Assembly: GCA_946406115.1 (NCBI GenBank)
Contig: OX291553.1
Coordinates: forward strand, 3,787,001-3,851,000
Direction of reading: 5' to 3'
Length of the DNA stretch: 64,000 bases
DNA from: Apoda limacodes
Taxonomy: Eukaryota > Arthropoda > Insecta > Lepidoptera > Limacodidae
The notes below the pieces were generated by a model. The model did not search any database, was not told the origin of the DNA, and saw nothing but the letters and a program-made list of their open reading frames with translations. Position numbers and translations under genes: made by a program. Below are positions 47,593 through 58,925 of the stretch, one piece after another. How positions within the stretch are numbered: the first letter of the stretch is position 1; every line of letters starts with the position of its first letter.

Positions 47593-47647
47593 ATGGATGT
47601 TGTGCCGACTGTTAGTCTGGATTTGGAAATGAGACCGCGTACGAAAG
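47593..47647 (+). CDS. Candidate first coding exon, gene unknown
   Basis: ATG at 47593 in a strong context (A at -3, G at +4) opens MDVVPTVSLDLEMRPRTK and runs to a donor AAAG-GTAGGG at 47648, ending in phase 1. The segment and its upstream 80 bp are GC-richer than the surroundings and preceded by a DRE-like motif, as for a promoter plus first exon. No partner exon in phase was found downstream, and I do not recognise the N terminus. It could also be chance. Confidence 0.4.
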
Positions 47648-48264
47648 GTAGGGTTTCTTATTGTTATCGCTAAAAAAAATACAAGAATGGGTCGAAAATT
47701 ATATTTGTCTGACTAATTCGAACATTCTCGAGGTTTAATCTTGTATGGAAAATAAAAATACGTGGGTAATTTATCGTTTATGGCAATTTTTACCAAAATC
47801 TATGTATCTTGGTTTATACTAAATCATTGATTAAATTGGAGTATGATTTCTCTAAAGCACAAAGGATGAATTATAAGTAATACCGCTTTAAAACTGAAGC
47901 TGAAGATGTATTCCACAGCTTTACTGTAGGGATTACTACTTTTGCGATAAATTAACTTTAAATGGTAACCATGATATAACTTACGTCGTCGGGCTTACAT
48001 CTTGAAGAACTACCACAATCACAGTCCCTGACTGAAATTTTGGTCTTTTTTATATTTGTTAGAAGAAGAATTTAGAATTTGGTATATCAAACCTGTAGCA
48101 CCAATTTTTATTTTTTATGGAAAATAATAAGCATTTTTCAGGTATACAAAATACCTGAGGAATGTAAAACAAACAATAAATTGGAAATATTCCATAATAA
48201 AAATGCTATGATGAAAATTATAAATATTTGATTCGACGTTGTGGATCTCGCAAAGAAATAATAG
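47648..48264. other. Unidentified sequence
   Basis: Possibly intron of the gene starting at 47593. Nothing recognised. Confidence 0.35.
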
Positions 48265-50181
48265 TGCAGTCATTGGAGCGAAAAATAGGGTCTAACCTCC
48301 GAATTTTTTTACTGTGAACCGATTTGCATGAAATTTTGGAATTAGGCTCATCTTACCCTTAACTTCAAAAGTGAAAATGATCTGAACTCCACCCCTTCTC
48401 GGTGGTGTAATTTTTTTTCTTTAAAATAACCTCAGATATCGATAGAAGACCTAATTTTAAGAAAAAAATGTTCTATAAAGTTTTTCAAAAAACCCAAATG
48501 GCAATTAAAAATTTGGAATTTTTTCACGTTTTTCATAGGTTTTTTGCAAATATCTCCAAAAATATGCATTAAAACGAAATTTTTTTGATGAACAAAATTG
48601 TAGCAGGTAAAAACTGAACAAATCAGTTTTTTATAAAGTGTTCTAAGTGCAATATTAAGCTAGATATAAAAGATCAAAGCCCTTTTTTTATTTTGTCTGA
48701 AATTTAATCGATGTATTCAATGCCATCTAGCGGCGAGCAGATACATTTTATGCATTCTAATGAAATAGGGTTTTGTAGTGCTTGAAATAAGCTTTAAAAT
48801 GAGCACTGTTAAAAGTCTTTTGCACGTAAAATGAGTGAGCTGTAATGCAAATAAGAGGAACATCTAATGGTTCTTTCTTTTAAATCAATGGGTATCATTA
48901 CTGCCATTTCCACCAATATTAAAATTAATCGTATTCCGTCTAGAATTAACTTTATTATAAAGAGTTTGATGGATTCTAGCAGTTTCGCTGCTTTAGGACA
49001 CATATTTTTCAAAAAAAAAATCACGATTTTAAGAAAAAAAAATTTTTCGAATTTTTACCAAAACCATCTTCTTTTAAAATAATATCTCAAAAATGATAAA
49101 AGATACGTATAAAAGTATTATAATAAAAAATGTAGGTCTTTTTCTGAAAAAATAATTGTTTTTCCTTTTTTTTTTCTGTCACACAAAAATTGACGGAGTT
49201 ATGATTGTTTAAAGAGCACGCGGCAGCGCAATTACAGTCTCTCTCGAGCCCTTTGACCCTTCACCGTTTAAAAATAAAAAGTTTTTCACAATATATTGTA
49301 TTGAAAAAAGTTGTAGCTCTTTTAATTACCTTAAAAATGGTTTTTTATAAGTTGTGATAGCATCAAAATTGAAGGAGTTATGGTCCAAAAACTAATCGTA
49401 TTTTTATTACTTAGTAAACTGAAAATTTCGGAGTGTGAATAATTGGAGTAAAGTAAAAGTACACAGTAATAGAGACCCAAAACTATTGTCTTATGTATGT
49501 ATATTATGGACATACATTTTGGAAACGTAGGCTTGAATACATACCAACGTTCATATGTGTTCGATGAATGAAGGTAAGTATGTGTATTGCTCGGAGGGGC
49601 CAACAATCATATATATTTACTGTTTTAATTTAGGGGTAGTTTTAAGGGTTAAAAAGCTTGAGAATATGATTATCACTTTCGAGAATCTGGAATAACATTT
49701 AAATCCTTTTCATTTCATCAAAAGATTTTTTTTAAACAATTCTTTATCAAGGGGTTATTTTTAAGGGTCGAAAGGGGGTTAATAATTCGGTAATAAAAAT
49801 AGAGAACATAAAATATTATTTACTCTATACTTAAATCTTTTTATGTCAAACCAAAGTAATTTTTTGTGATTTTTTCAATTTAGAGGTTGTTTGCAAGGGT
49901 TATAAGGTTTTCAAGGGGTTGAAAATGATTTTATTATGAGGTAATTGTGTTATAAAACACTTTACAATTTTACCCCTTAATATTAAACACGTTTTCTAGC
50001 GATACAATGGCTCAATGTCAATTTTTCCATTAAGGGGTTGTTTACACCCCTTAGCAACAATAGGCGGAGCTCAGATCATTTTCACTTTTGAAGTTAAGGG
50101 TAAGATGAGCCTAATTCCAAAATTTCATGCAAATCGGTTCACAGTTAAAAAATTCGGAGCAATAACGCTTCAATGACTGCA
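48265..50181. mobile_element. Long-inverted-repeat DNA element, 1.9 kb
   Basis: The ends TGCAGTCATTGGAGCG (48265) and CGCTTCAATGACTGCA (50181) are inverted. The arms continue inward for about 130 bp with TGTGAACCGATTTGCATGAA, ATTTTGGAATTAGGCTCATC and AACTTCAAAAGTGAAAATGA. The interior is AT-rich with many A and T runs and contains no recognised transposase; open frames at 48809-49082 on both strands lie in it. A non-autonomous element. No target duplication could be fixed. Confidence 0.75.
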
Positions 50182-50698
50182 ATATAAGATTACCGATGAC
50201 ACACAAACAATAAATACCTACTTTAAAGTAGCAGGGTGTAACTTAGGTCACATATGCAGTCTCTGCTGGTGGTTTGGGCAGATAAGACCGCAAAAGCATT
50301 ATGCATGAAGTTCGATAGCAAGATTTCTAAAATGTTATGAAAAATTATTATAAATATCATATATCAGGTGTCAGTAAGTACCAGGTGTGATGTCGAGCAC
50401 TAAGGTAAGTCTAAAAAAGTGCACGCAAGTAAGCGACAGACGATGCTTATATCAAATTATGTATTTCAGACAAAAACAGAAACGCCTTCGGTTTATCAGA
50501 GTGGAAGCAACTTCTTATCTTTTCATAAATAAATGCATTATTTGGGTCTACTTACACTAAAAAAAAAGAAAAGCCGTGTGTAAGCGCACAACTGTGTGCG
50601 AGTTAGATACGGCACAGGGTCGTAATAAAGGGGAGGTGAGGTCGACACTAGACAGCAAGAAGAGAGAAGGTCATTAGCCAATTTGCATGCAGTGCTAT
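50182..50698. other. Unidentified sequence
   Basis: A GC-richer patch at 50560-50660 has no recognised content. Confidence 0.35.
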
Positions 50699-50860
50699 CC
50701 ATACTTGTATTATAAATGCGAAAATAACTCTGTGTGTCTGTTATCTCTTCACGCTTAAACCGCTGTAGCGATAACCGAATTTAGGGCGAGTGGAACCGCG
50801 GGCATTAAGCATGGAGATAGTTTAAGTCCCGAAAAAGACGTACGCCACTTTAAAATAAAA
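50699..50860 (+). mobile_element. Helitron-like 5' fragment
   Basis: Begins ATACTTGTATTATAAATGCG and continues with TGTTATCTCTTCACGCTTAA, ACCGCTGTAGCGATAACCGA and AGTGGAACCGCGGGCATTAA. It is related to the element at 15085, but parts are rearranged or lost and no clean CTAG end is present. Confidence 0.5.
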
Positions 50861-52679
50861 AAAAAGTGCCCGCGATCCCTACTAACTCTTAAGTTACATA
50901 GTTTTTACGTCCAAGCAAACGTTAAAACAATTACCGTATATCTTTTCGAGTCCGTCTTTGCGAATAAAAACAATATGTATAGAAACAAACACTTTAAAAA
51001 ATAATTTTGAAAACGAAGGTGTGACGTAGCGGTTTACGCTATCGGGATGTAAATTAAATTCTATAAGATCTTTGCAAGCCGTGTAAAGACGGGAGGCGAG
51101 TTCTCTTTATTTATTTCACAACACAATTTTATTTTAAGTTTAAGTCATTCAAAAAGTGTATACAGATATTCATTAGACTGTGGTCTGCATTAGAATGTCG
51201 TCTGCCATAGTTCACCGAAATACTCTTTCATACCCTTAAAATATTTTCAAGAAGCTTTTAAATTAAATTCTAATTCTAAACTACTCCGAATTTTAAGAAA
51301 ATAAATAAAGACATAGTCCATTAATCTAATACATCTTAATTCTATGTACAGATAATAGGATTCTATTGCAAACTTCCATGCACACCACAGTACCTACACC
51401 AAATTTAAGCTTAATTTTAATTTCTAGAAACAATTCTCATTAATCCAAAACATTACATCATAAACACTGACCCACTAGCATGTATTTAAATAATCACATA
51501 ATTATGCTGAGTATAAAGATTCTAAGTGTAATTTATATTACGGGCCCTGACATTATCTCAAAAAAAACACCGTCCAAAAACCTGTTGTAAATATATTTTT
51601 TTAGCAAATGTATAGCAAACTTAACAACAATACCTAGTAATAGCTGTATTATGTTTTGTTGCTAATTGTATTGTATATATAGCTACTTGCAAAAGCCAGG
51701 CTTCGATAACACATACAACCCTAACTAGAAACCTGAGGACCTACCTGCCTCTTGGTAATCATTTTCTGGAAATATTTTATTTTTGTTCGGAGTTGATATC
51801 AGACTGTTTAAAATCTGAAATTTTGTCACTTACTCTTTCTCCGTTCTCCGTGCACGCAAGTGTGGGGCGATCACAATATTTAGGTTAATACAGTATAGTT
51901 TACGGCACCATATTATGCTTTTTTATCCGAAAAAAAGATCCAACGCAATCAACTTTTTTGTTGAAAATTGCAAAGTTCCAATGCTAAGGTTCGATCTAAA
52001 TGCCATGGTTTCAGCTCTGCATTTCTGACTCAGTTCAGGGCTTCTCTGATTATTTACTACTGAGATATGAGAATAGTGTTTACTTGACAGTTTCATTTTT
52101 TCCTATTCTATTTATTTATAATTTTTCCAAAGTTCCAATTCAACTTTGTTATTTTAGCCTAAAATTTGGCTTTTGAACTAAATAATTTTGACTACTATAG
52201 TTCCCTTAAACACACATTCACATTTAAATTTCCTTTACCACAAAATTACACGCTTTATTTACTTCAACACGTGTTCACAAAAGTAAATTTGTGAACTGAC
52301 AAAAACTCACAGCTTACACTTATCTCAGAGCAAACACACGTACGAAATTCTTGACGATGAAGAATTCACCGCGATCTCGCCTACTTTAAAGTAACAAGCT
52401 ATGTTAAGCTAGTTTGTCATGCAATACCAGTTTTTATGTTTTCTTTCTTATTAACTAATCATCGTTGTTAGCTTGATATCGTGTATTGGACGTTTAGCTA
52501 CCTGTAGTGCAAAATATTGCGAATTGAATGTTTTTTTTTTTTTTAAATCAGTGACCTGTTTGAAAGTGTTACAACTAGTGGTAATAAAAACAAAACATTT
52601 GTAAAACAAGATATATAGCATGTTTTTTTAAGTTTAAATGTATTTTGCTGTGTAAATGTGGTTAATGTTGATGAAGTGA
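50861..52679. other. Unidentified AT-rich region
   Basis: About 1.8 kb with no coding-like segment. A small inverted repeat GTTCACAAA/TTTGTGAAC with an adjacent CACGTG lies at about 52268-52297. Confidence 0.4.
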
Positions 52680-52680
52680 C

Positions 52681-52694
52681 TTTTCCCGCCAAAA
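52681..52694 (+). promoter_or_regulatory. Consensus E2F site
   Basis: TTTTCCCGCCAAAA matches the E2F/DP consensus TTTSSCGC in its most typical promoter form. It lies about 20 bp upstream of 52715 and 48 bp upstream of an ATG that opens into a donor site. Confidence 0.5.
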
Positions 52695-52714
52695 CGCCAT
52701 GTTGTTTTATTTAG

Positions 52715-52769
52715 GTGCAATCAGAAATTGTAACAGTTAACATGTTGAATGCAGCGTTTGAATATGATC
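52715..52769 (+). CDS. Candidate exon next to E2F site, gene unknown
   Basis: Two readings are possible. As a first exon, ATG 52742 opens MLNAAFEYD and reaches the consensus donor GATC-GTAAGT at 52770 in phase 1, with the E2F site as promoter element. As an internal exon, acceptor TTTATTTAG precedes 52715 and the whole 55 bp reads VQSEIVTVNMLNAAFEYD in phase 0. In that case it does not match the phase of the candidate exon at 47593. E2F sites mark S-phase and cell-cycle genes, so the first reading is preferred. The protein is not recognised and no later exon was found. Confidence 0.35.
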
Positions 52770-52848
52770 GTAAGTAATTACTTTTTAAACACATTTGCTC
52801 AAAAAATGCATTTACAAAGCTTGTATACATTGTTCGAAAGTTCAAAAT

Positions 52849-52938
52849 TACGCACCATACAACGGACGTGCGGTAAAATAGGTACTCTCACATAAGTACC
52901 TGTTTTACCGCACGCTCCGTTGTATAGCGCCGTGCGTA
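52849..52938. repeat. Imperfect palindrome with 30-bp arms
   Basis: Arms ATACAACGGACGTGCGGTAA (left) and its near-exact complement ending TTACCGCACGCTCCGTTGTAT (right) continue inward to AGGTACT/AGTACCT around a 10-base loop. There is one mismatch and one single-base gap. Weaker symmetry (CGCAC/GTGCG) extends outward. It may be the terminus or control region of a mobile element whose reading frame starts at 53107. Confidence 0.85.
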
Positions 52939-53106
52939 TCCTTTGCGGTTTTTTTTTTCGTCTTTTGATCTATACGTTTGACTCACTTTAATACTCAAAG
53001 AAAAAAAAGGGACGAAAGATGTAGTTCTAATTTTCACCACCCGCACGTGGCGCCATTTTCATATTAGAAAAAGATTGTTGCTACTTTGCGACTGATTAAC
53101 AAAATA

Positions 53107-53232
53107 ATGAGTTTAAGCGAAGAATCCGATTTTAATATGGAGTCTACTCCACCTGACATCTACAAAGAGGCGCAAATTGCAGAAAATGGACTTCTACCGC
53201 TAAAGTTGCGGGAGCGATATTTGATAAAATAA
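53107..53232 (+). pseudogene. N-terminal fragment of a Crypton-like tyrosine-recombinase protein (tentative)
   Basis: ATG at 53107 opens MSLSEESDFNMESTPPDIYK, then EAQIAENGLLPLKLRERYLI, and stops after about 41 codons. The LLPLKxRERY phrase resembles the start of the N-terminal core-binding region in Crypton-like integrase proteins found in many insects, where the frame would continue for several hundred residues. Here it ends abruptly, so it would be a truncated copy. Family assignment is from pattern memory and weak. Confidence 0.35.
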
Positions 53233-53235
53233 ATT

Positions 53236-54998
53236 TAAGGTTTAAGGTAAACAATTAGTTTACCTATAATTTAATATATATTTTTTTCGCAAATGTGTTG
53301 AAAAACGTTATATGACATTCGTGTGGAGTTGGTATTTACAAACTCGTGACTATGGTTAGTTTAGGTTAGTAGTTAGTACATTCGTCTACTCTTTTGTAAT
53401 GACCAACTTACCGCACTAATATAATAAATAACTACTACATTTGCTTGTAAGTTTGCTTTGATGAAAGTAAAATTAATTCTATAAACACAACTAAAAGTAA
53501 AACTGTTATTTAAAATAAATTTTAGATTACGCTATAGGTACTTTCCGATACTATTCCACCATCGCTAGTTTAGAGACAGCCACTATATTTAAGAGGATCC
53601 GAATCTTAGTTAGCACATGTCGCAAGAATTGCACATTGTAGTAGGTTTTTACAAGGCTATTATGCAAATGTACTACTACATTTTTGGTAGCTTCTTCAAA
53701 TATTCATTTATGCAGGATTTTGGAAAGCAGACCACGAATTACAATGAGAAAGCCGTGACCTAACATGTGATCGGTATGCAATACGCTTTAGTTATCGTAT
53801 AGATGTCGCTATAAGCCTTGTAAGCCTGCGGCACGTGCCTTTCAGGCAAATATTCCGGTTATTTCATAAGGAGTTATCCGTACACACATGGTTCCTGCAA
53901 GTTCGCTCCAAGCCTCCGTTAGTGTTGCAACACCACGGAAAAGTACTGTAGCATCTGTCGGCTCTTAAATTCTCTTTTATAAATTCGATAGGTACTAGCT
54001 GCAACGGGATCTCCTGAAATAACATACGAAGGAGAATTTTATAGAGTTCTATTATTGCTTAGGCAACATAAAGTCATCTTTGCGACAAACAGGGTAATAA
54101 ACCGATACTGTATATATACCCGGATAAACCGAAAAATGCTTTGCGTATGATTGTCTTGGGTTAACGTGATGTTCATGTTTTTGTCAGTTATTTTGTTTCG
54201 TTTATACAATAACAAGACAACATAACTACAGTCGACAGCTATAAGCGTATTTTGAGTTCAAATATCGAGAACAGTCGCCAGTATGTAAGATAATTCCCGG
54301 GAGGTTCGCGCTCTAAAAGTACTTTGACCATGGTGTGTACACGCACATACGTCCTGAGAATATCCAGATTCATGTCGCCCATTTCATTACATAAGCAAAC
54401 ATCGCTTCGATTCGACATTAAACAGTACGAACCTCAGAACAATAAATTAACATACCTCATGTATGTACAAAACCTGCTTAAGAACAAGATTGAACGTCGA
54501 TTGATTTTCCGTCGCATCATTAGAGATTCCCAAATGCTGAGATTCCTGGTGGTATTGCCATATGTAAAGCGAGTTAAAATTCGAACGGCAGGCTTTCAGG
54601 CGCATGCATATATCGATTAGAGTTCTTTCTGGGAATAATTTAACTGAGGGTTCCGGACTTGGTTAAAAGTGATAATCGCTTATCATAGTCAAAAATAATT
54701 AATTTTTAATTCTCGGCTAAGAAATATTCATTCTATGTGATTTGTTGTATATATAATACACAAACGCATGTAGCATTGTTTTATATATACATGTATGTAT
54801 TGAAACTCATGCAAAGACTCTGCTCTGATTGTGACGGATATTAAGATCATCGACGCCTGGGAATTAGCTTTTCTGGTTGATTTATTTATATATATGATAA
54901 TTGCAGCCTATGAACATCAGTATTCAGTTAAAACCATAGAAATTGAGATCACTGCTCTAAGCTCTCAAACTGAGGATGAAAAAAGTTAAGCCCAATTA
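53236..54998. other. Unidentified sequence
   Basis: No supported gene. The 98-codon plus-strand frame at 54324-54620 has no domain, signal peptide or splice context that I recognise. Confidence 0.35.
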
Positions 54999-55075
54999 AA
55001 ACACCCTAAACGTCCATAGGTTAGGGTGCCCGCTTTACATCAGGTGAATAGTATGCTTGTTGATCACCTCAGTTC
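54999..55075 (+). mobile_element. CR1 3' tail, diverged
   Basis: AAACGTCCATAGGTTAGGGT, GCCCGCTTTACATCAGGTGA, ATAGTATGCTTGTTGATCAC. It is a diverged member of the CR1 tail family without a surviving A-run. Confidence 0.6.
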
Positions 55076-56029
55076 TTATTATGTATGACGTCATGGTTTT
55101 TATTTCCCGAACTGGTTACCCACGGCTGGATACACACCTACATTATAAGGTGGGAACAGGCTCGTTTTACCATCACTTATGTCCTGCGTGTTAGGTATTG
55201 TTAACCCTTTGCCGCAACACTGTTTTTGATACAGTTCAGTGGTATAGAAAAAAATGCTGATTTCTACCAAGAATAACTGTTGAGAGACTCGGTTAATATT
55301 TAAGGAAACAAATCATTTACGTATCTGGCAATCAATCATTAATAGATTTCTGTTTAATGTAGCAGAAATGTTAATTGTTATAAATTTTAAACCTCTGATT
55401 GTGTATTATAGTACCATCGTAGCGGTCAGATCAGTTACATTAGTTCAGTTCCTATTTGAAGACTGGTCTAATCGAGATGGGTTCATGTTACTTACGTTTA
55501 ATGGAAATTTAATCAGCTCTTTAGTGGGTTAATATAATCCAACAATATTTATTTCTACTAGCCCGATCAACTGGAAATTTGATGCCCAACATTGAATTAC
55601 AACGATATCTTGGTCTGATTTGATGCCGCAACCAGGCAGGAAATTCTGCAAATTACGTAACTCCTGGCTACCTTACAGCTAATATTATATTATATACATA
55701 TTATAAACTAAAAAACTCACTAAGAGGTCTGCTTATTATTCTTTATTTTATGGTAAAACCATAGGAATTATGAACAAAAACATCATATCCTGAGCTCCAA
55801 AGGGTTAACAGATCTCATCAATTGTCACAATTTTCTACATATTCGTAAATAAAACTACACTAATAAATATTTGCTCTTTTGCTGTTCAATCTTATTTAAG
55901 TATTAAATACTTATAGTTCTGTTTGCATTTCTCTTTCCTTCTTTAAATGAAATGTTTTTGCAACTGTTAAACAATGCATTGCCCCTTATGAAAATCGTTT
56001 TTCTTATGCACATGTTTACTGTTCTGTTA
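55076..56029. other. Unidentified AT-rich sequence
   Basis: Nothing recognised. A CRE-like ATGACGTCAT lies at about 55085. Confidence 0.4.
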
Positions 56030-56262
56030 TCATATTAGCCTATTTTGGTCCACTGCTGCAAATACGCCACCTCCATGACATGCCATTGCTTGCTGTCTTT
56101 CCTCAGTTAGATGGGGCCAGCCCACTGTTTTAGCTTGATGATTTTGCGAGCTATTTCGGTAAATTTAGTTTTCTTCAGGATGTCCTTATATCGTATTCGA
56201 CCCCTAAGAGACTCTGAGCATAGCTCGCTACATTGCGCGGTGTAGAACTTTGAACATACTAT
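56030..56262 (-). pseudogene. RTE-clade LINE C-terminal remnant
   Basis: The minus strand reads SLRGRIRYKDILKKTKFTEI, ARKIIKLKQWAG, then the typical end with YLQQWT. A second, short RTE fragment with a different breakpoint from the one at 27590. Confidence 0.75.
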
Positions 56263-57673
56263 GATATTATTATTATATTATATATATATCTTTGGCCAAC
56301 TTCAAAACATTTTTTAAATACGGACCAATTTGGAATTATTTTTTTTATTTGCTTTTTTTTTTAATTTTTTTTTTATTTATTTTATTTGTTCTGATGATGA
56401 ATTCATGAGGAATTGCGGGAGTGATTTTGGATTTTTGATTTTTTAGAAGAAAAACAAGCATTTGCATTAAGAAAGTATCATTTGGTGTAGTGGAACTGAT
56501 GGAGAAGACCACAGATGGCCACCGGAACTTCTCAACGATGCCTTCGATTTTTAGATTTAGAGTTTTTTTAGATGTAGATTTTTAGATTTTTCATATATGG
56601 CACTAAGATATCTCGACTAAGATAGTTAATTGACTTTGATGATCTACTGAAATGTGTTAAGTACTTCAAGTATATATTAAAATAAAACAAAAATTATAGA
56701 AAAAAAATTGGACTTTAACTCTACTAAAAGGTAAAATTAACAATAACCTCCTAAAAAGCAGACACATTGTTAGAACATTAAGGTAGGTGGGTACATGATT
56801 TCTTCGCTTCGAAATTGAATGTCAAAATGTGCAGTAAAGATAGGTACAAATTTTCTATTAGCGTCCGACATCAAAGCGAAGAAAACATGTTCATAGCTTA
56901 AAGTTCTTTCAGTAGGTATGTCTGCTTTTGGGGGTTATTTTTTACTTTTTAGGTTTTGTAGTCGGATTATTTTTTTATTAAAAGTTTTGCTTTATCTTAA
57001 GTTTTGTAAACTGTTTGTTTCTTTTTTGAATATCGTCGTATAAACAAGGAAGCTGTTAAAACACATCAAGTAAAGTGTCCCGCCCAAGCCCCGCCCCTTC
57101 GTCGAAAATATCTTAGTATTTCACAACCGCGCTATCAGTACCGCATTGCAGATCTTTATATACTTTTTATACGTTGAATGAGGTTCTTGATTAACTTTAT
57201 TTGTATACTTAACTCACGGTATCTCGTTAAATATTATCAAATGATATTATATAATTAAACATCTATATATGTTGCGTATACCTACGATTTTAAAGTGTTT
57301 CATGTCGACCTAATCTTAAATAATTTTAGGTACACAATTTGATTTATCATTGTGAATAACGCTATACAAGCAGATTTGAATCTCATTTTTGTCAGTTTGA
57401 TTGTCAAATATTGAATTTGCTTAAAACAAAAAAAATTGTTTGCAAATAATTTTCGTGCAGATTGTGTGTGCATGTCAACGGTGACGACCTTTTTATTAAA
57501 TGAATCTTAACTTAATCTTAAGGGATATCATTTTTCATATGTTTCATATATAGCTGTAGATCAATTGTATTGCGGATGCCACCTTAATGTGAATGTATAT
57601 AGGTGATATTACCAAATGTTTGACGACCCTTCAAAATAAAACTGTTTTATTAAAAATATTTTACAAGATACTC
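56263..57673. other. Unidentified AT-rich sequence
   Basis: Long T and A runs around 56330-56390. Nothing recognised. Confidence 0.4.
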
Positions 57674-58156
57674 AAAAAGGCGTTAATTTGCAAGCCAGCA
57701 CTAATTCTTGCAAAATTCTTTTGACATTCTCTTTTCTGTATAATAGCAATATTAAACTGCATTTAACAGCTGAAAGCATTACTGTAGCTGTACAATGGAA
57801 TTAAATTATTTTATTATAATAACTCATAAATTATTAATAACAAATATTTGAAATTGTTTTATTACATTAATATCAACAAATATATTGAAAACTAATACAT
57901 CATTCGGGTTTTTCATAATAAATCTTTTCTGTTCAGCTCAAAAGGGCGTTAATTTGCAACTCAGCACTAATTCTTGCAAAATTCCTTTGACATTCTCTTT
58001 TCTGTATAATGGCAATATTCCACTGTATTTGACAGCTGAAAGCATTATTATAGCTGTACAATGGAATAAAATTATTTTGATGACTGTCTAAGGATATTTT
58101 TAGGGAAGTCTCCATTCCTCTGACATTCTCTTTCTCTATCATAGCGATATTAAACA
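57674..58156 (+). repeat. ~133-bp repeat cluster, units 1-3 (left part)
   Basis: A core of TTCCTTTGACATTCTCTTTT, CTGTATAATAGCAATATTAA and TTTAACAGCTGAAAGCATTA, AGCTGTACAATGGAAT recurs with TTGACATTCT at 57721 and 57987 and CTGACATTCT at 58120 (spacings 266 and 133). Units 1 and 2 share a 46-bp leader (GGCGTTAATTTGCAA, CAGCACTAATTCTTGCAAAA) that unit 3 lacks. Unit 3 is interrupted at 58156 by a CR1 insertion. Confidence 0.85.
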
Positions 58157-58725
58157 AAGGTTGCTGCTTTACAAGTCGCAAGTCGTCGCAAGAGTACTGC
58201 TGCCATCTCTGGGCGGGTGCACCCGGATACCAGCTTGGCCCTTTTGACTCGGTTCAATGACGGGCAGTGAGAATTGTCGACGATCCCAAACTCACTTGCG
58301 GTATCGAGCCCCTAAGTCTGAGGAGAGACTTTGTCTCCCTGTGTGTGTTCTACCGCTTGTACAATGGGTTGTGTTCTGAGGAATTGTTCGAAATGATGCC
58401 TACGGCTACTTTCTACCATCGCACCGCTCGCCATCGGCAGGGAATTAATTCTCACACTTTAGAACTTAAATGGTCGCGTACAGTGCGGTTTCAGAGAAAC
58501 TTCCTCCCGCGAACGCTTAAGTTGTGGAATGAGCTCCCTGCCAAGGTTTTCTGCAAGGACTACAGAATGGGGTTCTTCAAAAAAGAAGTTATTAGATTTC
58601 TGAAGGGTCGGCAACGCGCGAGTGATGCCCTTGGTGTTGCAAGCGTCCATATGCTACGATGACCGCTTACCATCAGGCGGACCGTAGGCTTGTTTGCCAC
58701 CTTAGTGGTATTAAAAAAAAAAAAA
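58157..58725 (+). pseudogene. CR1-type LINE C-terminal fragment with 3' tail
   Basis: 5'-truncated copy. After a one-base shift near 58183 it reads YCCHLWAGAPGYQLGPFDSV, a TGA at about 58258, then RAVRIVDDPKLTCGIEPLSL, RRDFVSLCVFYRLYNGLCSE, ELFEMMPTATFYHRTARHRQ, FLPRTLKLWNELPAKVF, KKEVIRFLKGRQRAS. The tail is ACCGCTTACCATCAGGCGGA, TTGTTTGCCACC and a 13-base A-run (58713-58725). It sits inside unit 3 of the surrounding repeat cluster. Confidence 0.92.
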
Positions 58726-58925
58726 CTCTATTTAACAGCTGGAAGCATTATGCTAGCTGCACAATATATGGTATTAAATTATTTCGACGGCTGTCTTGAG
58801 GCGTGTCTTAGGCATAAAGGAATCTCAATTCCTTTGACATTGTCTTTTCTGTCATACGGCTATAATAAACAGTATTTGACAGCTGAAAACATTACGCTAG
58901 CTATTAAATGGAATGATATTGTACT
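58726..58925 (+). repeat. ~133-bp repeat cluster, unit 3 (right part) and unit 4
   Basis: Resumes with CTATTTAACAGCTGGAAGCA directly after the CR1 A-run, completing unit 3. Unit 4 has TTGACATTGT at 58834 and AGCTGAAAACATTACGCTAG. Removing the CR1 insert gives a spacing of about 145 bp. Confidence 0.85.

Noticed and set aside
47593..52769. Joining 47593-47647 to 52715-52769 as exons of one gene
   Set aside because: Phases conflict: the first ends in phase 1, and entering the second in that phase meets a stop codon after eight further codons.
54324..54620. 98-codon plus-strand frame
   Set aside because: No domain, signal peptide or neighbouring exon. Length is within chance for this much AT-rich DNA.
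57674..58925. CRISPR-like array
   Set aside because: Units are long, diverged and irregularly spaced, in a eukaryotic repeat setting interrupted by a LINE.
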